64,000 nucleotides of DNA from JAGREO01 sp020446285 (GTDB lineage: Bacteria > Pseudomonadota > Alphaproteobacteria > Geminicoccales > Geminicoccaceae): positions 558,001-622,000 of the forward strand of contig JAWKVP010000001.1 in assembly GCA_041398005.1 (NCBI GenBank), written 5' to 3'. A program made the translations under genes and the position numbers. Below, one piece after another: positions 28,891 through 39,938 of this stretch. The notes beneath the pieces were generated by a model. It searched no databases, was not told where the DNA came from, and saw only the letters and a list, made by a program, of their open reading frames with translations. Numbering within the stretch: the first letter of the stretch is position 1; each line of letters starts with the position of its first letter.

Positions 28891-30006
28891 TCAGCCGGCC
28901 GGTGAAGCGCCCGGCGGTGGTGGTGGTGGCACATCGGCGTGGGCGAGGTCCTCATCCGGTGTCTTCGCCCGCATCCAGCGCAGCACGAGCACGAGTATCC
29001 CCGCACCGGCGAGCAGCATGAGGCTGAGCACGGGACGGAAGACCAGCCAGCCGAAGGCCATGGTGACAAGGGCGATGGCGACCGCCAGCACGAAGGCCAC
29101 GGGCTTCAGCAGCCTTGCCGCGAGGCGCCCGATCACCGGAACCATCCGGGCGATGCGTTTGATGATGATCATCATGCCGACGAAGATCGACAGGGTGAGT
29201 GCGGCGCGAAGCGCCCATGTGAGGCGGCTGTTGGCGGTGTATTGTTCGTCGATCAGTTCATCGGCGGAGAATGCGCCGGATCGCAGGATGGTGAGCTCGT
29301 CGCCATTGCCCGATCTCCAGATGCCGATCGTGCCATTGTCGTTGCGGCCCATCGCGGTCACGGTCTCCGGTTGGGCGGCGAGCAGGCTGATACGGATGTC
29401 GCCGACGGCGGGAGCGGCCGGTGTTCCTGACTGGAGATAGCTGCCGGTGGGTGAAAAGGCGATGCCTTCGATGCTGCGCGGCTCCCTCGGGGTCTTCGCG
29501 ATATCCGCATCGATCATCGCAAGCACCGGCGCGGAGATCAGATAGCGGCCGAGTTCGACCGACGACGGAAAGAAGCTCTGGGAGGCGATCGGCGGTGCCG
29601 GTGGATTTTCATGGCCGCCGCGATCGTCGAAGGTCTCCGAGCGGATGCGTTCCTTCGACCAGACCCTGACATAGGTCGACTGTTTGCCGTCGCCGCTGCC
29701 CTGGTTCTCCTCCCGCCACTGGTACATCTCCACGACACGGTCGAGCCTGAGGGCTGCGGCCTCGACGGCAAGCAGCGGGTCGATGGCGATGCCGGTGATT
29801 TCCGGCTCGTCGATCAGGTGAACGAGCCCGCCGTCGGTCGCCGGATTGACCGTTCCGGGCGGGATCGCCGTCACACTGTCTTCGGCCTCGAGAAGGGTCG
29901 AGATGCGGTCGGCCGAACGCATCTCGTTGTAGAACAGTCCGCCGATACCGCCGGCAACGAACATGATGCCGAGGACGAATGCCGAAACCCGTTTCCTGCC
30001 AGCCAT
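28891..30006 (-). CDS. TMEM43-family membrane protein
   Basis: The 371-residue protein has an N-terminal membrane helix (about residues 8-27), a large predicted extracytoplasmic domain, then three or four hydrophobic segments between about residues 250 and 345, and a Pro-rich tail. This layout and the motifs FSPTGSYLQSG and LTWALRAALTLSIFVG fit TMEM43 (DUF1625) proteins, whose bacterial role is not known. The ATG at 30006 has GAGG upstream. It is divergent from the DUF6065-like gene. Confidence 0.72.
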   Translation of the reverse strand: MAGRKRVSAFVLGIMFVAGGIGGLFYNEMRSADRISTLLEAEDSVTAIPPGTVNPATDGGLVHLIDEPEITGIAIDPLLAVEAAALRLDRVVEMYQWREENQGSGDGKQSTYVRVWSKERIRSETFDDRGGHENPPAPPIASQSFFPSSVELGRYLISAPVLAMIDADIAKTPREPRSIEGIAFSPTGSYLQSGTPAAPAVGDIRISLLAAQPETVTAMGRNDNGTIGIWRSGNGDELTILRSGAFSADELIDEQYTANSRLTWALRAALTLSIFVGMMIIIKRIARMVPVIGRLAARLLKPVAFVLAVAIALVTMAFGWLVFRPVLSLMLLAGAGILVLVLRWMRAKTPDEDLAHADVPPPPPPGASPAG

Positions 30007-30142
30007 GAAAAGCCTCTGTCGATTCCACCGCTGTCGGATGTGCCACACATGCGGGGCAAGCGGAACCGTGACGCGGTGGCGGCGGGTGACAGATGGTGAT
30101 TCATGGTATGCCCACCTTGCCTGATGGCGATTGCGAGGATCG

Positions 30143-30868
30143 ATGAAACTCACGCTTTTTACTCTTGGACGACCGGCTCCCGATATCCGGCCGGCAGCGG
30201 TGGAACGCCAGTGGATGGACGAATCGCCCCAGGCGTTCGCCTATCGCTGCCTGCCGCTCAACATCGCCAATGCCTGCGGCTGGGAAATCGGCTGCGCGAG
30301 CGCGTTCGAGGCCGTCTGGGATGGCGGCGCGGGCAAGGAAGCCATACGCATCGACAGCGATGCCGGCGCCCACGAATTGCCGGTGAGCCATTTCGGCAGC
30401 GGCGTGCTCACCTTCCATGTCAATGCGCTGTTTCGAACCGAACCGGGCGTCAATCTGTGGGCCGGCGGTCCGGTCAACCGGCCCAAGGACGCGATCCAGC
30501 CGCTCGCCGGCATCGTCGAGACCGACTGGGCGCCCTATACCTTCACCATGAACTGGAAGTTCACCCGCGCCGGTCAGCGGATCCGCTTCGAGAAGGGCGA
30601 GCCGTTCTGCTTCCTCTTCCCGCTCCTTGTCGATCTGGTCGAGGCGAGCGAACCCGAGGTGCGGGACATCGCGAGCGAGCCCGAACTCGACGAGCTCTAC
30701 AAGAGCTGGTCCGCCAGCCGCTCGAATTTCAACAAGGAGCTCGGTGTCGAGGGCTCGAAGGCGCGTTCGGACAAGTGGCAGAAGACCTATTTCCGGGGTA
30801 ACAATCCCGACGGCAGCGCACCCGAGATCAAGCATCGCACGAAGGTGCGGGTTCCGCCGTTCAGGTGA
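30143..30868 (+). CDS. DUF6065-like protein of unknown function
   Basis: The 241-residue soluble protein has no signal peptide. It is rich in Trp and Phe, with conserved-looking segments LNIANACGWEI, SHFGSGVLTFH, NLWAGGPVN, MNWKFTR and FEKGEPFCFLFPL. These are typical of the DUF6065 proteins found beside tailoring or repair genes. I infer no activity. GAGG lies just before the ATG at 30143, and the stop overlaps the glycosylase GTG start (GTGA). Confidence 0.62.
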   Translation: MKLTLFTLGRPAPDIRPAAVERQWMDESPQAFAYRCLPLNIANACGWEIGCASAFEAVWDGGAGKEAIRIDSDAGAHELPVSHFGSGVLTFHVNALFRTEPGVNLWAGGPVNRPKDAIQPLAGIVETDWAPYTFTMNWKFTRAGQRIRFEKGEPFCFLFPLLVDLVEASEPEVRDIASEPELDELYKSWSASRSNFNKELGVEGSKARSDKWQKTYFRGNNPDGSAPEIKHRTKVRVPPFR

Positions 30869-31533
30869 GGCCGGAAACACTATCGCTTGCGCTGCCGTCG
30901 GGATTGTCGCGGGCCGTCGAAGCGCTCGCCGCCCGCGACGCCGATATTGCCCGCGAGCTCACCCGCATTGGTCATCCGGCACCGCGCACACGGCCACCGG
31001 GCTTTGCCACGCTGCTCGACATCATCATCGCCCAGCAGGTCTCGACCCGCGCCGCCGCCACCCTGCGCCGGCGGCTCGACGAGCGGCTCTCGGGGCGCAT
31101 CGATGCCGAAAGCGTGGCGGCGGGCGGCGAAACGCTGCTCCGTTCGATCGGCATGAGCGGCCGCAAGGCGGGTTACGCGCTCGCCCTCGCCGAAGAGGTT
31201 CTCGCCGGACGATTCGATCCGGAGGGGATCAGGGCGCTCGACGATGACGAGGCGATCGCGCGGATCATGGCGCTGCGCGGTTTCGGTCGCTGGAGTGCGG
31301 AAATCTATCTCCTCTTCGCGCTCGATCGCGGCGATGTCATGCCCGCCGGCGATCTGGCACTGCAGGAAGCCGCGCGACGCCTGCGGGGGCTCGGGGAACG
31401 TCCGTCGGCACGAACGCTGCGCGCGATCAGCGACCAATGGCAGCCACTTCGCGGTGCGGCTGCCATATTCCTGTGGCATCTCTATGGCGCGGCCACGCTC
31501 GATACCGGCGACAACGCCCGGAAAGGGGGCTGA
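30865..31533 (+). CDS. DNA-3-methyladenine glycosylase II-like (HhH-GPD, AlkA family)
   Basis: The 222-residue base-excision repair glycosylase removes alkylated purines such as 3-methyladenine. It shows the AlkA-type region LLDIIIAQQVSTRAAATL, the helix-hairpin-helix LRGFGRWSAEIYLLF and the catalytic Asp in MPAGDLALQEA. It lacks the N-terminal beta domain of E. coli AlkA, as do the short bacterial and Mag1-like forms. It begins with GTG overlapping the preceding stop. Confidence 0.88.
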   Translation: MRPETLSLALPSGLSRAVEALAARDADIARELTRIGHPAPRTRPPGFATLLDIIIAQQVSTRAAATLRRRLDERLSGRIDAESVAAGGETLLRSIGMSGRKAGYALALAEEVLAGRFDPEGIRALDDDEAIARIMALRGFGRWSAEIYLLFALDRGDVMPAGDLALQEAARRLRGLGERPSARTLRAISDQWQPLRGAAAIFLWHLYGAATLDTGDNARKGG

Positions 31534-31627
31534 GCTTGTTTCCGCACCCCCCTTCTGCTAGACCCATCACGACACGAATTCCCTGCGCCGGTTCCAGAAC
31601 TTAGCGTCATTTCAGGAAGTCCTCCGC

Positions 31628-34318
<2,691 letters not shown>

Positions 34319-34488
34319 TCGCGTCGTGACGAATGGCAGGAAGGGCGGGTCGCCCGTTGCATGAACCTGCCTTGCGGACAGGGTCCGGACATGACCGTGG
34401 ACGCGCGACGACAGGAAAGCGAAGCCCGGTTGCCGGAGCCGGTTTCCCGTCGGTGATGCACGCCAGAGGAAAGCGCTCCGTCTTGACG

Positions 34489-35730
34489 ATGATGCGTTCA
34501 GAACAAACCCGTATCGGCGTCCTGGTCGAGGATCTCAGGGGTGGCGGCGTCCAGCGGATGCTGATGCTGATCGCGTCGGGGCTCGCCGAACGCGGGCATG
34601 ACGTGTCGCTCATCAGCCTTTCCGGCGAGGGCGAGCTGGCCGCCGACATGGCGCCGGGAGTCCGGCTGGTGGTGCTGGAACCCGCCAATCCGCTGGCTGC
34701 CCGCCTCCGCGCCCTGCGCAATCCCGCCTTTCGCAAGCGCGACCTGCTCGCCTATCTCGCCCTGCATGCCAATTCGCGCAGTCTCGACTGGCTGCCTTCG
34801 CTCATCGGCCATATCGACCGTGACCGGCCCGATGCGCTCTTCGCGGCGACCCAGCATCTCAACATGACCGCAAGCCTCGCGGTGACCGCCGCCCGGCACC
34901 GCCCGCGCCTGCTCTTGAGCATCCGCTCGCATTTCACCAACGGCAAGTCACGGCGCGACCGCGAGAGCCGCTTCTGCGGGCCGTTCTACAGGCGCTGCTA
35001 CGGCATGGCGGATGCCATCACCGCCGTCTCCCGTGGTGTCATGGAGAACATGGCCGAAGCGCTGGGTCTCGATCCGGCGGCGATCACGGTCGTCCACAGC
35101 CCGACGCTCACCGCCGATTTCGAGAATCGCGCGAACGAGCCGGTCCGCCATCGCTGGTTCGGGAATCGCGATGCGCCGGTGATGGTTGCCGTCGGTCGCC
35201 CGTCCTTCCAGAAGGATTTCGGCACGCTGGTCGATGCTTTCCTGATCGCCCGAAGACAGCGACCGCTGAAGCTGATGATCATCGGTGCCACCGACAATAC
35301 CCGCAAGCGGCGCGATATCGTCGAGGAGCTGCAGGGGCGTGTTCGTGCGGCCGGCGCGGAGGCGGATTTCGATCTGCCGGGCTGGTGCGCCAACCCGCTT
35401 CCCTATATCAGGAACGCCGACCTCCTGGCGCTGTCGTCGCGTTTCGAGGGTCTGCCGAATGTCCTCATCGAGGCACTGGCGTGCGGCACACCGGCAGTCT
35501 CCACCGATTGCCCGAGCGGACCGCGGGAGATCCTGGACGATGGCCGCTACGGCCGGCTGGTACCCGTCGGCGATGCACAGGCGTTCGCCGGGGCGATCCT
35601 TGCAACGCTCGAAACGCCCGTCGACGGCGAGACCCTGCGCCAACGCGCCGGCTTGTACAATCGCAAGGCATCCATTGATATCTATGAACGCCTGCTGAGC
35701 GGGCGGATTCAGGAACATGCGGCCGTGTGA
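34489..35730 (+). CDS. GT4-family glycosyltransferase
   Basis: The 413-residue GT-B fold enzyme. The N-terminal donor-approach motif LRGGGVQRM near residue 17 and the C-terminal LALSSRFEGLPNVLIEALACG with the ExE-type nucleotide-sugar site are typical of GT4 retaining transferases. The acceptor is unknown, probably a cell-surface glycan. The start is uncertain: ATG 34489 is chosen for homology-like spacing, while ATG 34456 or TTG 34483 are alternatives nearer a GAGGAAAG. The next gene is an FkbM methyltransferase, so a glycan role is plausible. Confidence 0.82.
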   Translation: MMRSEQTRIGVLVEDLRGGGVQRMLMLIASGLAERGHDVSLISLSGEGELAADMAPGVRLVVLEPANPLAARLRALRNPAFRKRDLLAYLALHANSRSLDWLPSLIGHIDRDRPDALFAATQHLNMTASLAVTAARHRPRLLLSIRSHFTNGKSRRDRESRFCGPFYRRCYGMADAITAVSRGVMENMAEALGLDPAAITVVHSPTLTADFENRANEPVRHRWFGNRDAPVMVAVGRPSFQKDFGTLVDAFLIARRQRPLKLMIIGATDNTRKRRDIVEELQGRVRAAGAEADFDLPGWCANPLPYIRNADLLALSSRFEGLPNVLIEALACGTPAVSTDCPSGPREILDDGRYGRLVPVGDAQAFAGAILATLETPVDGETLRQRAGLYNRKASIDIYERLLSGRIQEHAAV

Positions 35731-35804
35731 TCCGGGGAATGGCATCGGTTCCCCGAACCCGTCGCCGCGCAAATGATGTGGAACGAAGGCAGGTAATCGA
35801 GGCC

Positions 35805-36635
35805 ATGGCCATTTCCCGCGACATCAAAAGACACGAGATCTTTCACAGGGCGAAGATCCTCAAGCACAATCTCTACCGCTGCCCGAGGGATTCCCGTCTG
35901 CACCGGCTGCGCGTGCAAAAGCATGACGGCTACTGGCAGGTCAGCGACAGGTCCGACACCATCGCCATTGCCGTCCTCGCCCGCTGGAAACGCTACCGCA
36001 AGAAGGGCATCGCCGGTTTCTGCGCCGAGCTTGCGGGTGACTATGGCGAGAATGCGCATTTCACGATCGAGCCGTCGATGCTCGTCATCGATATCGGCGC
36101 CAATATCGGCGAATTTTCACTCCATTGCCTTGAACGCGGCGCGCGGGTGGTCGCGATCGAAGCCGATCGCCGTGTTTATTCCGTGCTCGAGCGGAACCTT
36201 CAGGGCCATGAGAATGCCAGCACGCACAATCTGGCGATCGCCGCCGAGAACGGGACGATGACCTTCTATTCGAGCATTCAGGGCGCCGACAGTTCCCTCG
36301 TCCGGCCGGATGTCGTCGATGAGGACTATCAGATCCGCGCGGCCACGCTTTCCACATTGCTCGACGAACTCGGACTGGATCGCGTCGATCTGCTCAAGTG
36401 TGATGCCGAAGGTGCGGAACCCGAGGTCATTCGCGGTGCGCTCGGCGCCATTCGCAGGATCCACCGGATTGCCATCGACTGCGGTGCGGAACGAGGCGGC
36501 GAGGCGACTGACGCTATGGTCACATCCATGCTCGAGGAAGCCGGTTTCGACGTCCGGATCGGCGATGCCCATCCGAAAAAGCGCGTCGTCTGGGCAACCA
36601 ACCGCGATTTCCGGCCGGGCACCACCGAAGGCTGA
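35805..36635 (+). CDS. FkbM-family methyltransferase
   Basis: The 276-residue protein has the SAM-binding Rossmann motifs VIDIGANIGEFS (about residues 88-99) and VVAIEADRRVY, then LLKCDAEGAEPEVIRGA, the FkbM hallmark. These enzymes O-methylate sugars or polyketides. Coming 74 bp after a GT4 transferase, it may methylate the same surface glycan (inference). The ATG at 35805 is chosen over upstream ATGs because GAGG is adjacent and the earlier residues are low-complexity Arg-rich. Confidence 0.8.
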   Translation: MAISRDIKRHEIFHRAKILKHNLYRCPRDSRLHRLRVQKHDGYWQVSDRSDTIAIAVLARWKRYRKKGIAGFCAELAGDYGENAHFTIEPSMLVIDIGANIGEFSLHCLERGARVVAIEADRRVYSVLERNLQGHENASTHNLAIAAENGTMTFYSSIQGADSSLVRPDVVDEDYQIRAATLSTLLDELGLDRVDLLKCDAEGAEPEVIRGALGAIRRIHRIAIDCGAERGGEATDAMVTSMLEEAGFDVRIGDAHPKKRVVWATNRDFRPGTTEG

Positions 36636-36725
36636 GGAACCTCCGGCGTAACACGCTGTTAAGCCGGATGCTCTATGAAAGAGGGCTCGATCCATGCGAG
36701 CGCAGCTTGCCGAACGGAGAGAGCG

Positions 36726-37148
36726 ATGCCCCATGCAGGTCAGGGCTCCGGGCCCGTACCGGCGTTCAATATCGATGCGCGCGCCATCCAGAGCTTCCTC
36801 TTGCAGGCTTCGGGCGCGAGGGAGCGAGCCTGCGACTATTGCGGTTCGACCATACCCGTCGGCGAGCGCGCCTGTCAGGGATGTGGTGCCGCCGTATCGA
36901 CCATGGCACCGCAGGAACACGGAAACGGATCCGGCGACAGGAACCAGTGGATCGTCCCGCTGCTTCTCTGCTTCTTCTTTCCGCCGGCCATGCTGATCGT
37001 GCTGCCGGTCATGTTCTGGCGATGGCTGCGGCGGGAAAGACGCAACTGGATTCTCCCGTTGCTCGCCTGCTTCCTTTTCCCGCCGGCCGTGCTGCTCGTC
37101 GTGCCCGCCTTTCTCTGGCCGTCGGCCGGCAGACGCAAGACGAACTGA
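36726..37148 (+). CDS. zinc-ribbon membrane protein of unknown function
   Basis: The 140-residue protein has a zinc-ribbon CDYCGSTIPVGERACQGCG near residues 36-54. Two very similar hydrophobic repeats follow (LLLCFFFPPAMLIVLPVMFW and LLACFLFPPAVLLVVPAFLW), each flanked by Arg-rich loops. The repeats suggest internal duplication of a membrane hairpin. GGAGAGAG precedes the ATG. I do not recognise a function. The MITE lies 60 bp downstream. Confidence 0.6.
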   Translation: MPHAGQGSGPVPAFNIDARAIQSFLLQASGARERACDYCGSTIPVGERACQGCGAAVSTMAPQEHGNGSGDRNQWIVPLLLCFFFPPAMLIVLPVMFWRWLRRERRNWILPLLACFLFPPAVLLVVPAFLWPSAGRRKTN

Positions 37149-37208
37149 TCCGATGGCGGCCACCCCGGTGCGGGACGGTCATCACCGGATCATGCCGCAA
37201 CGTGGCTA

Positions 37209-37307
37209 GAGCGTTTCCCGATCAGGTGAAATCAGGAAACGCTCTATCTCGTTGTTTCGCCGCGTTTCCTGATCGTTCAGGTGGTTCCACCTGAACGGGA
37301 AATGCTC
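37209..37307. mobile_element. 99-bp MITE-like element with IS630-type ends
   Basis: Inverted ends GAGCGTTTCCCGATCAGGTG and (reverse complement of the right end) GAGCATTTCCCGTTCAGGTG are flanked by TA at 37207-37208 and 37308-37309. The interior has further dyads, including GTGGTTCCAC and a second GAGCGTTTCC (reverse complement of 37236-37245). It has no coding capacity. The first four bases and an inner TCAGGT are shared with the IS630 ends at 13390, so it is probably moved in trans by a related transposase. Confidence 0.75.
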
Positions 37308-37903
37308 TATTCACCCGGTACGAGTTCCACGGCGATGCCTTCGGCGAAGGCAATCTCGACCTTGTCGCCCCTGACCAGCGAACGGGCCAGTTCCTGCATC
37401 TCCGGCTCGAAGAGACGAACCGTCCGGACGAAGCCGTCGGCGCTGCGAAAGACCACATTCTGCGCCTTTTCATCATAGGAGACGAATTCGACGATTTCCT
37501 CGATCGTCATTCCGGCCAGGGCGGCCGGCTTGCGTTCGTCGGCGGGCTTCGCCAGGATCGTGCCCGTGACCTGGGCAAGCTCCGCCGTCGACGGGCGAAG
37601 GGCGGCCGCCACCGCCCGCTGGTAGACGACCTGGACGACATCGCCCACCTCGATGCGATCGAAGTTCTGCACCTCGGGTCCACAGGCGATGGTGACGGTC
37701 TCGCCGCTTTCGGTCAAAAGCTGCACGAGCCGTGAAGCGGGCTCGATCGCCTGAACGGTCGCCGTCGCCGATTCCTCCGTGCGCGACACAGCCTCTGTTA
37801 CCTCATGGGCAATCGGCGGCGAATAGGTCTCTGCGCCACCGCAGGCGGCAAGGAACAGGCACGGCGCGATCAGGGCGGCATGGATCGGTCCCGAGCGGGT
37901 CAT
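37307..37903 (-). CDS. lipoprotein of unknown function
   Basis: The 198-residue protein has a lipoprotein signal ending FLAAC at about residue 21. The body is a mostly beta domain rich in Val, Glu and Thr, with two similar segments about handling of a barrel-like fold (TVTIACGPEVQNFDRIEVGDVV and later VRGDKVEIAFAEG). I do not recognise a family name with confidence. GGAGGAG lies nine bases before the ATG at 37903. The stop codon TAG is formed by the TA target duplication plus the first G of the MITE, so the C-terminus may have been altered by that insertion. Confidence 0.65.
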   Translation of the reverse strand: MTRSGPIHAALIAPCLFLAACGGAETYSPPIAHEVTEAVSRTEESATATVQAIEPASRLVQLLTESGETVTIACGPEVQNFDRIEVGDVVQVVYQRAVAAALRPSTAELAQVTGTILAKPADERKPAALAGMTIEEIVEFVSYDEKAQNVVFRSADGFVRTVRLFEPEMQELARSLVRGDKVEIAFAEGIAVELVPGE

Positions 37904-38086
37904 GGCGTGTGTCTCCTCCATTCGTTTCGACAAGATTTCAATGTGAATGATCGTCGCCTGCCATCGCGAAACGACCTGCCCGGCAAAGGCTTCGCAAGGC
38001 TATCAACGCTACCCGCGAGGAGCAAACGAATTGGCACCCCTGCGGGGAACCGCGCCACCATCGCCAGCCCTGTTCGAGGAAGGCCC

Positions 38087-39685
38087 TCAGCGCGTGTCTG
38101 CGGCGGTGATCCGGTCGAAGGTCAGTTCGAAGCGTGCCAGATATTTGCGCAGCCGGTCGGCGTCATTGGGGGTCGAGCGGCGGGTGCGGGATACGGCGAA
38201 CAGCTGGCGGCCGGCTTCCGAGAGAGAGCGGCTGTCGCGGCAAGTGGCGACGACATGGGCGAGCTGTACCCGGTCGAAGGGATCCAGACCGGAGATGGCC
38301 TTTTCATCCAGAACCGTTTCGAGGCCATCTCCGGTTGAACGACCGGCGGACCACAGATGCCGCATCCGGGCGATTTCCGTCTCGACATGTTCGACCCCGA
38401 TCCGGCCCTGCGGCGCGAATGTCGCCATGCGGGTCACGCTGGCGGCGAGATCGCGAAAGTTTCCGGACCAGACGGCAGGCGGCGAGATGGCGAAAGCGAG
38501 ATAGCGCTCGCGGGCTTCCCTGTTGAAGGTGATCCTTTGTCCCTCGCGCTCGGCGTGACGTTCGAGTTCGTAGTCGAGGTTCGGCTCGATATCCTCCCGA
38601 CGCCCGACAAGACCCGGCAGGGTGAAGGTCCAGAGATTGAGCCGCGCGAACAGATCCTCACGAAACCGGCGTTCGGCGACGGCTCTCGCCAGATCGAGAT
38701 TGGTACCGGCAATCAACTGGAAATCGCTCGACACCTCCTGATCGGAGCCCACCGGCATGAACCGTTTTTCCTCGATGGCCCTGAGCATCACGGCCTGCTC
38801 GTCCAGCCCCAGCTCGCCGATCTCGTCGAGAAACAGCAGACCGCCATCGGCGCGGCGCAGCAAACCCGGACGATCACTGACAGCACCGGTGAATGCCCCC
38901 TTCCTGTGGCCGAACAGCGCCGACATCGCCGCATCACCACGCAGGGTCGCGCAATTCACCTCGACGAAAGGACCGGCGAGCTGGCGCCGCAGGCGCTTGA
39001 GCTCGTAGATCCGGCTGGCCAGCTGGCTCTTGCCGGCGCCTGTCGGGCCCATCAGGAGGACAGGCAGGCGGCTGCGCACCGCAACCTGCTCGATCTCATC
39101 GATCATCCGGTTGAATCCGGTGTTGCGGGTGGCGATGCCGGATTTGAGAAAGCTCGTGTCCTGCTCGCGCGACACGGCGAAACGGGTGGCGATACTGTCG
39201 TAGCGTGACAGGTCCAGATCGATGCTCGTCCAGCCGCCGGCCGCATCGGACTTGCCGCGCGTGGGCCGGGTCTGCAGCAACCGACCCGGCAGATAATTGG
39301 CCTCGGTCAGAAGGAACAGGCAGATCTGCGCCACATGGGTGCCGGTCGAGATGTGGATCAGATAGTCCTCGGTTTCGGGATCGAAGACGGACGCACGGGA
39401 GAAATCCAGCAGCTTGCCATAGACCTCCTCGAAATCCCAGGGATCGTCGAGTTCGATCAGCCGGGGTTCGAGCGTGGTTTCCGGCGAGACGGAGCGGATG
39501 TCGCTCATCACCTGATCGGCGAGACGCTGGTGCAGCGAGGCGTGCAGGAGCACGAAGCGGTCGACCCGCAGATCCTGCTGCATGCAGATGCTGACCGATG
39601 GCCGCCACCTCATCCAGCGGCCCGGACCGGAGCTGGAGGCGTCCAGCGTCGATCCGAGAAATCCGATGACGACCGTAGGCTTCAT
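38087..39685 (-). CDS. rtcR: RtcR, CARF-domain sigma-54 activator of the RNA-repair operon
   Basis: The 532-residue regulator has an N-terminal CARF ligand-binding domain (about residues 1-180: VVIGFLGSTLDA, DYLIHISTGTHVAQICLF). A sigma-54 AAA+ domain follows with Walker A GPTGAGKS near residue 212 and GAFTGA near 264, and a C-terminal helix-turn-helix (SRSLSEAGRQLF). In E. coli the CARF domain represses the ATPase until a ligand, probably a damaged-RNA end, binds. It is divergent from rsr, with 253 bp between the start codons and a -24/-12 promoter in between. The ATG at 39685 starts the CARF domain directly. Confidence 0.95.
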   Translation of the reverse strand: MKPTVVIGFLGSTLDASSSGPGRWMRWRPSVSICMQQDLRVDRFVLLHASLHQRLADQVMSDIRSVSPETTLEPRLIELDDPWDFEEVYGKLLDFSRASVFDPETEDYLIHISTGTHVAQICLFLLTEANYLPGRLLQTRPTRGKSDAAGGWTSIDLDLSRYDSIATRFAVSREQDTSFLKSGIATRNTGFNRMIDEIEQVAVRSRLPVLLMGPTGAGKSQLASRIYELKRLRRQLAGPFVEVNCATLRGDAAMSALFGHRKGAFTGAVSDRPGLLRRADGGLLFLDEIGELGLDEQAVMLRAIEEKRFMPVGSDQEVSSDFQLIAGTNLDLARAVAERRFREDLFARLNLWTFTLPGLVGRREDIEPNLDYELERHAEREGQRITFNREARERYLAFAISPPAVWSGNFRDLAASVTRMATFAPQGRIGVEHVETEIARMRHLWSAGRSTGDGLETVLDEKAISGLDPFDRVQLAHVVATCRDSRSLSEAGRQLFAVSRTRRSTPNDADRLRKYLARFELTFDRITAADTR

Positions 39686-39818
39686 GCGCCAATTATATAA
39701 ATTTCTAGATAATATTCTACATTTTTCACGCCATCTCATTCGCACCGATTCTGCTTCAGGAAAAATTATTCATGTTTTTGCAATGGTTTGAAAAGATTTT
39801 CGGCGCATGATCGAATGT

Positions 39819-39835
39819 CTGGCACGCTCGCTGCA
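39819..39835 (+). promoter_or_regulatory. sigma-54 (-24/-12) promoter for rsr-Y RNA-rtcBA
   Basis: CTGGCACGCTCGCTGCA matches the consensus YTGGCACGRNNNTTGCW with the exact ten bases between GG and GC; only TTGC becomes CTGC. It lies about 100 bp before the rsr start and reads toward it, downstream of the RtcR gene's own start. The AT-rich 39686-39780 stretch between is the likely place for RtcR upstream binding sites. Confidence 0.8.
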
Positions 39836-39938
39836 AAGAACAGGGCGTCAGGACATCGCCTGACTGCAGTGTGGAAGGGGCAGCCGGAATGGGCCGGCTG
39901 CCCCGGGAAGCGCAAGGATGGTTCGAGGGTTTTCGATC

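Noticed and set aside
37209..37307. Rho-independent terminator of the lipoprotein gene
   Set aside because: The dyad fits a TA-flanked transposable element with IS630-like ends better than a terminator, and no U tract follows.
38031..38043. Second sigma-54-like site TTGGCACCCCTGC downstream of rtcR
   Set aside because: Only seven bases separate GG and GC instead of ten, and it does not face a gene start.
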